Assembly: GCA_002344135.1 (NCBI GenBank)
Contig: DDTO01000001.1
Location: 1 to 64,000 of the forward strand
Direction: 5' to 3'
DNA: 64,000 nucleotides
Source of the DNA: Chthonomonas sp. UBA2362
GTDB lineage: Bacteria; Armatimonadota; Fimbriimonadia; Fimbriimonadales; Fimbriimonadaceae
Shown: positions 1 to 7,134 of the stretch, piece after piece
Position numbering within the stretch: the stretch's first letter is position 1
Layout: every line of letters begins with the position of its first letter
Program-made: the position numbers and the translations under genes
Notes under the pieces: model-generated
What the model was told of the DNA's origin: nothing
What the model saw: only the letters and a program-made list of their open reading frames with translations
The model's database searches: none

Positions 1-44
1 TCTTTCTTTGCCTGAGCCGACTTGCCGGGCGTTTGGCAGGACAC

Positions 45-140
45 TGTCATCCCGAGCGAAGCGAGGGATCTCCCGACCAGCCCATACTCAGCCGCGGGCA
101 AATCTCTCTGGTTTACTTCGCTCCGGTCAGGGTGATGGGA
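45..140. repeat. Imperfect inverted repeat, dispersed-repeat type
   Basis: The left arm (about 45-74) reads tgtcatcccgagcgaagcg and continues into gagggatctc. The right arm (about 101-140) carries aaatctctctgg and acttcgctcc followed by a degenerate copy of the tgacag end in reverse complement. From memory, phrases of this kind (tgtcat-cc-gagcgaagcga) occur in many copies between genes of various environmental bacteria, so I read this as one decayed copy of a dispersed palindromic element. No second copy was seen in this window. The rest of 1-181 shows no gene I can support. Confidence 0.4.
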
Positions 141-181
141 TGCGCAACCACCGATCAGCGCTTTCGGGGTAAGACGATCGC

Positions 182-415
182 ATGAGAGTCGGCATCGAGT
201 TTTGCGTCGTCTGAGACTACGCACCCAGAGCCGTCAGTTTGGCGGCCGCGATAGTGGAGCGCTTCGGAACTCAAGTTCGGGAGATCGTGCTCATCCCATC
301 CGGGGGCGGTCGCTTCGAGATAACGGTCGACGGCACCCTGGTTTACTCGAAGCTCGCCACCGGCAAGCACATCGACAACGACAAGGCTATCGAACTCGTC
401 AAGAAAGGGCTGTAG
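182..415 (+). CDS. SelW-like Rdx family selenoprotein (in-frame UGA = Sec)
   Basis: A 77-residue thioredoxin-like Rdx (SelT/SelW/SelH) protein, probably a small thiol or selenol oxidoreductase. It is readable only if the TGA at 212-214 is decoded as selenocysteine. Residues 1-11 are MRVGIEFCVVU, so the family's redox motif CxxC is CVVU at 8-11. After it come DYAPRAVSLA, IVLIPSGGGRFEI and LVYSKLATGKH, all typical of the family, and a natural stop at 413-415. The ATG at 182 is the first possible start because an in-frame TAA lies at 170-172. The end overlaps rsmE on the other strand by 17 bases. A hairpin starting 15 bases after the TGA (see the SECIS entry) supports Sec insertion. Ordinary gene callers would miss this gene or start it after the TGA. 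A sequencing error in a Cys codon is the only simple alternative. Confidence 0.85.
230..243 (+). promoter_or_regulatory. Candidate bacterial SECIS hairpin
   Basis: Downstream of the UGA at 212-214 the RNA can form GCC (230-232) / GGC (241-243), closing an 8-base loop that begins with GU. The loop G lies 19 bases after the UGA. E. coli fdhF SECIS has its SelB-contacting loop G/U at almost the same distance. An alternative pairing is GCCG (230-233) with CGGC (243-246). The short stem is typical of bacterial SECIS elements, so the evidence is spacing plus loop identity and not stability. Confidence 0.5.
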
Positions 416-1130
416 GGGTGCCTGAGGGACCGAGCAGGATTAGTGCGGCCGCTGCCGCCGCCGCTGTGTCCACTCTGAGCACGCGCGGACCCAAGGTCAC
501 CGCCCGAGGACCGATCCTTTCGACCTCGCGAGGCGCCCATCCGCCTTCCGGACCGATCACGATCACAGCCCGCTCCCCGGGCAACCGGTCCATCAGGTGA
601 ACCGGCACCCCCTCCTGCTCGCTCAGGACGAGGGCATCGCCGGCAATTTCGAGCACGGCGGCCAGGGAGTCGGCGGCCGCGATCTTCGGCAATCGAGCCC
701 TAAAACAGACCTCTGCCGCCTCTCGGGCGATCGCTCGAAGCCGGGTAAGCCGGTGCTCCATCTTCGCTTCGTCCCAGCGAACCACCGTCCGCTCCGAGGG
801 GAAGACGACGAACTCGGAGACTCCGATCTCGGTGCCCATCCTCACCACCTCATCGAGCTTCTCCGGCTTCGGGATCGCTTGCGCGATGGTCAGGTGAAAC
901 CGGGGCTCGGTTTCGATGGCTTCCTCCTTCAGTACCCGCGCGACGTGTCCTTCGAAAACGCACCGAAAGATTCTGCCGTTGCCCGGCAGGCAAGCGACAT
1001 GGGCGCCAGCGGGGAGCCGGAGCACCTTCCGAAGCTTGTCGATCTCTGCTTTGGGCAGTTCGAAGATTCCCTCATCGGGCTCCGCATCGAGGAAGAGCCT
1101 CGGGAGCGCCCTAAGAGGCAGGTCAGGCAT
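399..1130 (-). CDS. rsmE: 16S rRNA (uracil1498-N3)-methyltransferase RsmE
   Basis: SPOUT-class RNA methyltransferase of 243 residues that methylates U1498 of 16S rRNA near the decoding centre. The N-terminal PUA-like part (RLFLDAEPDEGIFEL...LRLPAGAHV) is followed by the knotted catalytic domain. This has PKPEKLDEVVRMGTEIGV, the SAM-loop GPEGGW near residue 193 and the C-terminal LGPRVLRVDTA. Length matches the family. It is the last gene of the rpoZ/dnaJ/prmA/rsmE minus-strand run and overlaps the end of prmA by 8 bases. The dnaJ-prmA-rsmE order is widespread in bacteria, which supports the call. Confidence 0.95.
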   Translation of the reverse strand: MPDLPLRALPRLFLDAEPDEGIFELPKAEIDKLRKVLRLPAGAHVACLPGNGRIFRCVFEGHVARVLKEEAIETEPRFHLTIAQAIPKPEKLDEVVRMGTEIGVSEFVVFPSERTVVRWDEAKMEHRLTRLRAIAREAAEVCFRARLPKIAAADSLAAVLEIAGDALVLSEQEGVPVHLMDRLPGERAVIVIGPEGGWAPREVERIGPRAVTLGPRVLRVDTAAAAAAALILLGPSGTPTALS

Positions 1131-1989
1131 GCGGATCCCTTCGGCGGAGGACCGCAGCGATCCAGTCGCCCTCCTGCATCACCCGCTCGGGCTCGAAACC
1201 GGCCTGCTTGGTCGCCGCCTCGACGTCGGTCCAATTCGCCTCGATCACGCCGGAAACGATCCAATGACCACCGGAGCGAATGTGGCAAGCCGCCGAAGGG
1301 GCAATATGGATGAGAGCGGCCGAGATGATATTGCTCAGGACCGCGTCGAAGACGACATCCACGCGGAATGGCGAAAAGCCCTTTCCGCCCGCCACTTCAT
1401 AGCAGACGCCATTGCGGATCGCGTTCTCACGCGCGCTCTCGATCGCGACATCGTCGATATCGACCGCGATCACCCGTTCGCTTCCGAGCAGTTTCGCGGC
1501 CACCGACAAGATGCCGCTCCCGCAGCCGATGTCGGCAACGAAGCGCGGCGGAGTCTGTTCCCAGATCGATTCCATCAGTTCCAGGCACAGCCGCGTGGTC
1601 GGATGGTCGCCCGTTCCGAATGCTTGACCCGGGTCGAGGACGATGACCTTATCGTCCGGCGCCGCGGGATAGTCTTTCCAAGTCGGGCGAACCACGAGCC
1701 GTTGGCCGATCCGCCTCGGCTCGAAGAACTGCTTCCAAGATTCGGCCCAGTCTTCGTCGGGCACGACCTCTTCGGTCACCGCCAATGCGCCGCGTGTCTC
1801 CAAGTCCCTGCGCAGGCACGCCACAGCCTCGCTCGCACGCTCCCCATCGACCAGGTAACCCCCCATCGCCGGCGGGTCGTCGGTCTGTACGGTTCCGGGG
1901 ATTCCGTGTCTTTCGAAGACGTCGCAGATCACCGCCCAATCCTCCGGCGCCCGATCGAATCGCGCGGTGACCTTGATCCAACTCGTCAT
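1123..1989 (-). CDS. prmA: Ribosomal protein L11 methyltransferase PrmA
   Basis: Class I SAM-dependent methyltransferase, 288 residues, which trimethylates L11. The N-terminal substrate-recognition part is followed by the linker and the catalytic domain. This has DPGQAFGTGDHPTTRLCLELM (about residues 130-150), the SAM motif VADIGCGSGILSVAAKLLG and the NPPY-like SNIISAAL. The start ATG overlaps the dnaJ stop by 4 bases and its 3' end overlaps rsmE by 8, so it is translationally coupled to both neighbours. Confidence 0.95.
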   Translation of the reverse strand: MTSWIKVTARFDRAPEDWAVICDVFERHGIPGTVQTDDPPAMGGYLVDGERASEAVACLRRDLETRGALAVTEEVVPDEDWAESWKQFFEPRRIGQRLVVRPTWKDYPAAPDDKVIVLDPGQAFGTGDHPTTRLCLELMESIWEQTPPRFVADIGCGSGILSVAAKLLGSERVIAVDIDDVAIESARENAIRNGVCYEVAGGKGFSPFRVDVVFDAVLSNIISAALIHIAPSAACHIRSGGHWIVSGVIEANWTDVEAATKQAGFEPERVMQEGDWIAAVLRRRDPHA

Positions 1990-3098
1990 TTTTTCTTCTT
2001 GAAGAGGCCGCCGAGGATCGAGCCGCCCCCCTTGGGCTGGTCCTCTCCGCGCAGTTCGGCAAATTCGCGAATGAGTTTGGCCTCGGCCTCAGATAGTCGT
2101 TCGGGCACTCGGACCTGGATCTCCACCATCAAGTCACCCCTCGCCCCGCCGTGCAGACGAGGCAGGCCACCGCCGCGGACCCGCACCAAAGTGGCCGGCT
2201 GCGTTCCGGCAGGAATATCGAGCCCGACCTCTTCGCCGACCCCGTCGATCACGACATGGTCTCCGAGCGCAGCCTGGGCGAACGACACTTCAACTTTGGC
2301 GTGGAGGGTCGTTCCCTCGCGAACGAATCGAGGATCGGGCACGACGTCGAGAACGACGAAGAGGTCGCCGGGACTGCCGGCGCCGACTCCGTCCCCGCCC
2401 TTGCCGCGAAACGTGATGTGGGAACCGGCTTCGACTCCGGGCGGAATGTCGATCGTCAAGCGTTCATCGACTGAACTTAATCCACGGCCGGAGCACAATG
2501 GGCACCGCCGTTCTACGACGGTTCCTTCGCCGCCGCAGGTGGAGCAAGTCGTTTGGGTTCGGATCTGGCCGAGGAAAGTGCTCTGCACGCGGGTGACCAC
2601 GCCTTGGCCGCTGCAAGATGGGCACTGGACCCGATCGGTACCCTTCTCGGCGCCAGTGCCATTGCACTCTGGGCAGTGCGCCATGCGGCGATACTCGATC
2701 GTTTTGCTCGCCCCGGTCAAGACGTCCTGCAGAGTGAGCTGCACGTCCACCCGGACATCCTCGCCGTCCCGCCCGTAGGCGCGAGGTCGCCGCGTCGTGC
2801 CGCCAGTGGCGCCGAAGAACATTTCGAAGAGGTCACCGATGTTGCCCGCACCGCCGAAGAAGTCACCGCCAGGGATACCCTGATCGTCGGTAGCGCCGAA
2901 CTGGTCGTACCTTGCCTTCTTCTCGGGGTCGGAGAGAATCGCGTAAGCTTGTCCGATCTCCTTAAACTTTTCCTCGGCCTCCGCGTCGCCCGGATTGACG
3001 TCTGGGTGGTACTTTCTGGCGAGGCGTCGGTATGCGGATTTGATTTCGTCCGCCGACGCGTCGCGGCTGACGCCCAGGACTTCGTAGAGGTCGGTCAT
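1986..3098 (-). CDS. dnaJ: Chaperone protein DnaJ
   Basis: Hsp40 co-chaperone of DnaK, about 370 residues. The J domain (TDLYEVLGVSRDASADEIK...) has the HPD motif in YHPDVNPG. A Gly/Phe-rich linker follows, then four zinc-binding repeats CPECNGTG, CPSCSGQG, CSTCGGEG and CPLCSGRG, and then the substrate-binding C-terminal domains. I prefer the ATG at 3098 (MTDLYEVLG), because DnaJ proteins begin this way. An ATG at 3110 would add MGST. No strong Shine-Dalgarno precedes either. The last residues are a short basic tail (GLFKKKK). dnaK and grpE are not in the window. Confidence 0.96.
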   Translation of the reverse strand: MTDLYEVLGVSRDASADEIKSAYRRLARKYHPDVNPGDAEAEEKFKEIGQAYAILSDPEKKARYDQFGATDDQGIPGGDFFGGAGNIGDLFEMFFGATGGTTRRPRAYGRDGEDVRVDVQLTLQDVLTGASKTIEYRRMAHCPECNGTGAEKGTDRVQCPSCSGQGVVTRVQSTFLGQIRTQTTCSTCGGEGTVVERRCPLCSGRGLSSVDERLTIDIPPGVEAGSHITFRGKGGDGVGAGSPGDLFVVLDVVPDPRFVREGTTLHAKVEVSFAQAALGDHVVIDGVGEEVGLDIPAGTQPATLVRVRGGGLPRLHGGARGDLMVEIQVRVPERLSEAEAKLIREFAELRGEDQPKGGGSILGGLFKKKK

Positions 3099-3137
3099 GG
3101 TCGAGCCCATGGCTTGGTAGTCACAGCGAAATCGAGG

Positions 3138-3662
3138 CTAGTCGACGGCTTCCTCGTCCTCGTCCAGGTTCTCCTGATCGGCGATGTCGCTCAGGGAGAG
3201 CGTGGCTTCCTCTCCATCTACCGGAACTGGCTCGGGCTCGGGCTCGGCTTCGTCAAGCAGATCAGTTAGGGTCGCGGCTGCGAGATCGATCTCGGGCTCT
3301 TCCTCGAGGTCGTGCTCACCCTCGTCGTGCTCGTCGGCGACCAAGAGCTCGGCCTCAGCCTCGTCCAGTGCTGGCAAAAGAATGCCGAGTTCGGGGACGA
3401 TCGGCTCGTCGCTGATGATCGTCACGTCGGACTCGACGGCAACCGGTTCCTCGGTACCGAGTTTCGGTCGGATTTTGCCGGCAGCGATTTCGGCCAGCGC
3501 GATCGTCAATGGGTGGTTCGATTCGACACGAACGAGGGGCGGCGCGCCCTCCTTAAGCTGCTTGGCCCGCTTTGCGGCCAGATTGGAAAGGACGAACTTG
3601 CCCTGCTCGAAGTCGTTCAGGATGTCGGCAGAAGGCAGGATCGAACCGCTGGAAGGAGTCAT
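3138..3662 (-). CDS. rpoZ: RNA polymerase omega subunit with acidic C-terminal tail
   Basis: The first about 70 residues match omega: FVLSNLAAKRAKQLKEGAPP and then LVRVESNHPLTIALAEIAAGKIRP. This part binds the beta' subunit and helps RNA polymerase assembly. The remaining roughly 105 residues are strongly acidic and low-complexity (ADEHDEGEHDLEEEPEID, DEAEPEPEPVPVDGEE, ending NLDEDEEAVD). Typical omega has 70-110 residues, so 174 is long. The tail has no detectable domain. The gene is first in the minus-strand run leading to dnaJ. A TACAAT box ends 11 bases before its ATG. Confidence 0.85.
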   Translation of the reverse strand: MTPSSGSILPSADILNDFEQGKFVLSNLAAKRAKQLKEGAPPLVRVESNHPLTIALAEIAAGKIRPKLGTEEPVAVESDVTIISDEPIVPELGILLPALDEAEAELLVADEHDEGEHDLEEEPEIDLAAATLTDLLDEAEPEPEPVPVDGEEATLSLSDIADQENLDEDEEAVD

Positions 3663-3673
3663 GGCGTCCGTTT

Positions 3674-3679
3674 ATTGTA
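3674..3679 (-). promoter_or_regulatory. -10 box (TACAAT) for rpoZ
   Basis: TACAAT on the minus strand, 11 bases before the rpoZ start codon. Transcription would begin about 5 bases before the ATG, so the transcript would be almost leaderless. No good -35 is visible. Confidence 0.45.
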
Positions 3680-3707
3680 CCCGGTCGGGACGCCTGCGGG
3701 CCAGGTT

Positions 3708-3716
3708 TGCTACAAT
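3708..3716 (+). promoter_or_regulatory. Extended -10 promoter (TGCTACAAT) for pfkA
   Basis: TGn-TACAAT upstream of the phosphofructokinase gene. Predicted transcription start near 3723 leaves about 50 bases of leader with a gaagga Shine-Dalgarno before the ATG at 3774. It is divergent from the rpoZ promoter 30 bases away. Confidence 0.5.
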
Positions 3717-3773
3717 GAGCCCGGCAACGCGGCCATAGACCCACCAAGGCGGTGGACCGAAGGACACAGACCC

Positions 3774-4949
3774 ATGGGCCGCGAAATCAAACGGATCGGC
3801 ATTCTGACCGGGGGCGGAGACGTCCCGGGCCTCAACGCGTGTATCAAGGCCGCCGTCTTCCATGCCACCGAGGCCGGTCGCGAGGTGATCGGCATTCGGC
3901 GTGGATGGGGGGGGCTCCTCAACCTCGACCTTGAAGACCCCACCGCGAACAGCGAGTGGGTGCTCCCCCTGGACCGTAGCAATACGCGCACGATCGACAG
4001 GTTTGGAGGCACTTTTTTGCACACATCGCGCACCAACCCGGGACGGGTGCCCCCGGACAAGGCGCCTACCTTTCTTCGCGATCCAGAAGAAGCCGACCCG
4101 GAAGACGAGCAGCCTCTCGACTTCACACCACACGTGCTCGAAGTCCTAGAGAAGCTCGAAATCGACGCATTGATCGCGATCGGGGGCGACGATACGCTCA
4201 GCTACGCCCATCGCCTCCATCAAGAGGGCTTCCCGGTCGTCGCGATCCCCAAGACGATGGACAACGACGTTTTCGGCACGGACTACTGCATCGGATTCTC
4301 GACGGCCGTGAGCCGGAGCGTCGAGTTCATCACGAACCTTCGAACCTCAGCGGGGTCGCACGAACGGATCTGTATCGTTGAGCTTTTCGGCAGAAACTCT
4401 GGCGAGACCTCGCTCATCACCGCCTATCTCGCGGGCGTCGATCGCGCCGTCATCTCCGAAGTTCACTTCGACCCGGAGCGTCTGGCCGCATTGCTCATGG
4501 AGGACAAGCGCGCTAACCCGAGCAGCTACGCGATCATGACGATTTCCGAGGGCGCCCAGATGGTCGGCGGCAAGATCGTCGAATACGGGCAGGCCGACGC
4601 GTACGGGCATCGCAAACTCGGTGGCATCGGCGCGATTACCGGAGACGCCATCAAGCGCATCACGCACCAGAACATCATCTATCAGCAGGTGGCCTACCTC
4701 ATGCGCAGCGGCGAGCCCGACGCGCTCGACCGCATGGTCGCTATCAGCTACGGCAATCTCGCCACCGATCTTGTTCTAAGCGGTCAGACTGGGCATATGA
4801 CGGCCCTCCACAGCGGCCGCTACTCCACCGTTCCCATCGATACGATCATGGAGGGCATCAAGCGCGTCGATGTCGATGAGCTGTACGACATCGAACGGTA
4901 CAGGCCGAAGATCCAGACCATGCTCGGCAAGCCGATGTTCCTCTACTGA
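3774..4949 (+). CDS. 6-phosphofructokinase, probably pyrophosphate-dependent
   Basis: Phosphorylates fructose 6-phosphate in glycolysis; 391 residues. The phosphate-binding GILTGGGDVPGLNACI is at the N terminus. The two positions that separate ATP from PPi enzymes read as the PPi type: GGDDT in place of GGDG, and PKTMDND with Lys in place of PGTIDND with Gly. By the established correlation at these two sites this enzyme should use PPi and be reversible. Other family motifs are GSHERICIVELFGRNSG and EGAQMVGG. The reading frame is open upstream, but the ATG at 3774 has the gaagga ribosome site and the family's usual N terminus. It is a single gene. Confidence 0.9.
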   Translation: MGREIKRIGILTGGGDVPGLNACIKAAVFHATEAGREVIGIRRGWGGLLNLDLEDPTANSEWVLPLDRSNTRTIDRFGGTFLHTSRTNPGRVPPDKAPTFLRDPEEADPEDEQPLDFTPHVLEVLEKLEIDALIAIGGDDTLSYAHRLHQEGFPVVAIPKTMDNDVFGTDYCIGFSTAVSRSVEFITNLRTSAGSHERICIVELFGRNSGETSLITAYLAGVDRAVISEVHFDPERLAALLMEDKRANPSSYAIMTISEGAQMVGGKIVEYGQADAYGHRKLGGIGAITGDAIKRITHQNIIYQQVAYLMRSGEPDALDRMVAISYGNLATDLVLSGQTGHMTALHSGRYSTVPIDTIMEGIKRVDVDELYDIERYRPKIQTMLGKPMFLY

Positions 4950-5045
4950 TTGGCTCGACCTAGTCCCGCTTCCGTCCGAATTTTGCACCGATTGCTGTCG
5001 AGGGTCTCATCCCCGTTGAGGTCCGCCTCCTGCCACGCAAAAGAG

Positions 5046-5071
5046 CCGGGCCGCTGGATCCAGCGGCCCGG
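5046..5071 (-). terminator. Palindromic hairpin after the secreted Ig/dockerin gene
   Basis: A perfect 26-base palindrome (13-bp arms around GGATCC) lies 18 bases after the stop of the minus-strand gene at 5090. On the minus strand it is followed by ctcttttgc, a short T run, as in an intrinsic terminator. It lies between convergent genes and could also act for pfkA. Confidence 0.7.
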
Positions 5072-5089
5072 ACCTGTGTCTGAGACTCC

Positions 5090-6550
5090 TTAGTCGTCGC
5101 CAGTCATGCCGAAACTCGTCGACATGATCGCGTAATCTCCGATCGAGACTTCGTCGTCACCATTCAGGTCGGCCATGGGGTTGTAGCCCGCGTCGCCGAG
5201 CGAGAGGCCAAAGGAGGACGACAGCTGGGCGTAGTCTCCGATCGCCACTTCGTTATCGCCGTCGACGTCGCCGTTGAGGAGCGTGAAGTTAACGCCGGTT
5301 GCTCCACTGCTGGTGACGACCACCGATCCGCGGAGTTTGCGGAGCCAGTGGGTGCCCTTCGCTGCGAAGTCATATGTGCCGGCGTTGATGCCACTGCCGA
5401 GGTCGAACGAGTAGCCACCGCTGGCATTGAGGAAGACGGTTTGGGTCTGCAGCGCCGTGGTGCTGCCGACGTTCCTTACCTGCATCTGGATCGGCTGCCC
5501 ATTGGGGCTGGCGAGCCAATCTTGAAGGGTAACGGTACCGGAGACGGAAAGGGTCTGTCCGGCGAAGGTAAGGATGGCATCGTTGCTCGTCACCGAACCA
5601 CAGGGGCTCGTCACGATGCATCGGTAGGCACCTGCGTGCGAGAGCACCGTCGGGAAAATGAAGAGCGTGTCGGTAGTCGCTCCGAAGATCCCATTTCCGT
5701 TCGTGAGGGGTTCAGAGCCCTTGTACCACTGGTACTGAAGGGTACCTGGACCACTAGCGACGACCTGGAAGATCGCAGGACTGCCGAGCGTCACGTTCTG
5801 GTTCTGCGGATGTTGGGTGATCTGGACGCCGTTCAGCGATTCGTAGCTGACGCGAATGTTCCAGTCGCCGCTGGGCCGAAAGATCACCGGCAATTGGGCA
5901 AACGAGTGCCAGCCGGCGGGCGCGCCGAAGGGGCCGCAGTCGAGTGCGAAAAGCCAGTTGTTGGCGGGCGAGGACAGGTTACCGTCAGCGTCGGTCGTCG
6001 GGAACGCGTTCGAGTTCGTTGGCGGCGACTGGGTGCAAGGATTCGCCGGCGGGTTATTGTGCCGATCGATTCGGTAGCCCACCGTGAACATGTTGCTGTT
6101 GCCCTGGTTGTAAATGTACATCTGCTCGGGATCGTTGGGATCGACCGAGAACTGGATGTTCGTACCCTGCGTGCCAATGGGCATCCGAAGGTGCGGAATG
6201 ATCAGGTCGTCCGACGAATACTCGTACAGGAGCGTGCCCGTCGCCGGGTTGCCTTCGTACACGAAAACCGACCACTCGGTCGTCGTCGGGACGGTGGTTG
6301 CAGACTGCGCGAAAATCATCTCAATCAGGTTGATCCTGATGGGGAATTCGCTGGCATTGAGGGTGAATGACGCCGCGGCCATCTCGCCTTGAGCGAAGCC
6401 GGCCTGAACGATGAACGAGCCGCCCGAAAAGTTCGCGCCGGACCAAGTGCGGGTTACCGCGCATTGGCTATACGCGGGGGTAGCGGCGCTAACCGCCACC
6501 ACGAAAGCCATCGAAGCAAACAGGGCTCTCTGCGATGCTAACAAGTGCAT
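5090..6550 (-). CDS. Secreted protein with Ig-like domain and dockerin-like C terminus
   Basis: 486 residues with a signal peptide (cleavage near AYSQC). The N-terminal half (20-240) is a beta-rich region of unknown type. Residues about 240-330 form an immunoglobulin-like domain: ITQHPQNQNVTLGSPAIFQV, the Trp in LQYQWYKGSEPL and AGAYRCIVTSPCG with the core Cys. A beta-sandwich linker (SVSGTVTLQDW...) follows. The end has two calcium-loop repeats, GDVDGDNEVAIGDYAQLSSSFG and LNGDDEVSIGDYAIMSTSFG, as in type I dockerins. No cohesin is in the window. Probably exported or attached at the cell surface; ligand unknown. Confidence 0.8.
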   Translation of the reverse strand: MHLLASQRALFASMAFVVAVSAATPAYSQCAVTRTWSGANFSGGSFIVQAGFAQGEMAAASFTLNASEFPIRINLIEMIFAQSATTVPTTTEWSVFVYEGNPATGTLLYEYSSDDLIIPHLRMPIGTQGTNIQFSVDPNDPEQMYIYNQGNSNMFTVGYRIDRHNNPPANPCTQSPPTNSNAFPTTDADGNLSSPANNWLFALDCGPFGAPAGWHSFAQLPVIFRPSGDWNIRVSYESLNGVQITQHPQNQNVTLGSPAIFQVVASGPGTLQYQWYKGSEPLTNGNGIFGATTDTLFIFPTVLSHAGAYRCIVTSPCGSVTSNDAILTFAGQTLSVSGTVTLQDWLASPNGQPIQMQVRNVGSTTALQTQTVFLNASGGYSFDLGSGINAGTYDFAAKGTHWLRKLRGSVVVTSSGATGVNFTLLNGDVDGDNEVAIGDYAQLSSSFGLSLGDAGYNPMADLNGDDEVSIGDYAIMSTSFGMTGDD

Positions 6551-6742
6551 AGAATGATCTCCTCGGCTTCGCCGATTCGGTTTGAAATGATTTTACATCA
6601 GGTCGCGCAAGAACCCGGAAAACTCCCGCAACTCTCGCGGCTCCCAGCGTATGACGGGGCAACGCCGGCGAGATGTTCCACCAAGGGATCTTCGCGCTGT
6701 TGAAACTTTCCCGGCACAGGATTCGTTTCCAATATCAAGCCC

Positions 6743-6872
6743 GAAGGGGAGTAGCGCCCGGCATCGCCGGGAGGCCGAGTTCGTCAGTACGCTCGAATGA
6801 GCCGGACCGGCCAGCAAGCGCGAGACCTTCATCGCCAGACGATGAAGGTTTCGTTGTGTCTGGCGAAGGCTC
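6743..6872 (+). ncRNA. yybP-ykoY family manganese riboswitch
   Basis: The 338-base gap before the zinc-ribbon gene holds the conserved core of this Mn2+ aptamer. The L1 element gaaggggagtagc is at 6743-6755 and gtcagtacg at about 6783-6791. A GC-rich helix with gccggaccggcc follows, then the L3/P4 element gcgagaccttcatcg pairing with cgatgaaggttt (hairpin about 6824-6851). The closing strand ends at ggcgaaggctc. In known cases Mn2+ stabilises the aptamer and switches on efflux genes (mntP, alx, yybP, ykoY). Here the ribosome site ggaggaa directly follows the aptamer, so control of translation start is likely. The downstream TerC gene is a classic partner. Confidence 0.92.
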
Positions 6873-6888
6873 ATGGAGGAAACGAGTA

Positions 6889-7134
6889 ATGAACTGTCCG
6901 AACTGCAGCATCCCCCTGAGGCTCGCTGAGCGTCAGGGCATCGAGATTGACTACTGCCCCGAGTGCCGGGGCGTTTGGTTGGACCGCGGCGAACTCGACA
7001 AGCTGATCGAGCGGGCTCCAGGGGCCTCACAGGCAATGCCGCGGGAGGTTGAGTCGTACCGGCCTGAGTGGGACGGTCAGGAAGGTCGCAAGAAGAAGCG
7101 TCGGTCGGTGTTGGGCGATCTGTTCGACTTTTGA
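6889..7134 (+). CDS. TFIIB-type zinc-ribbon protein (zf-TFIIB family)
   Basis: 81 residues. The whole N-terminal half is one zinc ribbon: CPNC at residues 3-6 and CPEC at 23-26, followed by RGVWLDRGELDKL. The C terminus is basic (GRKKKRRSVLGDLFDF). The start ATG at 6889 follows the ribosome site ggaggaa; the open frame continues upstream through the riboswitch and is not coding there. Function is unknown. Its stop codon overlaps the ATG of terC (TGATG), so both genes share the Mn2+ riboswitch. A metal-related accessory role for TerC is an inference from this arrangement. Confidence 0.85.
   Translation: MNCPNCSIPLRLAERQGIEIDYCPECRGVWLDRGELDKLIERAPGASQAMPREVESYRPEWDGQEGRKKKRRSVLGDLFDF

Noticed and set aside
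202..600. Long plus-strand open frame over the selenoprotein and rsmE end
   Set aside because: Arg/Pro/Ser-rich composition typical of a GC-rich shadow frame; both real genes explain the region.
916..2778. 620-residue plus-strand open frame opposite rsmE, prmA and dnaJ
   Set aside because: Low-complexity Arg/Pro/Ser-rich translation with no domain, and the opposite strand holds three well-recognised genes.
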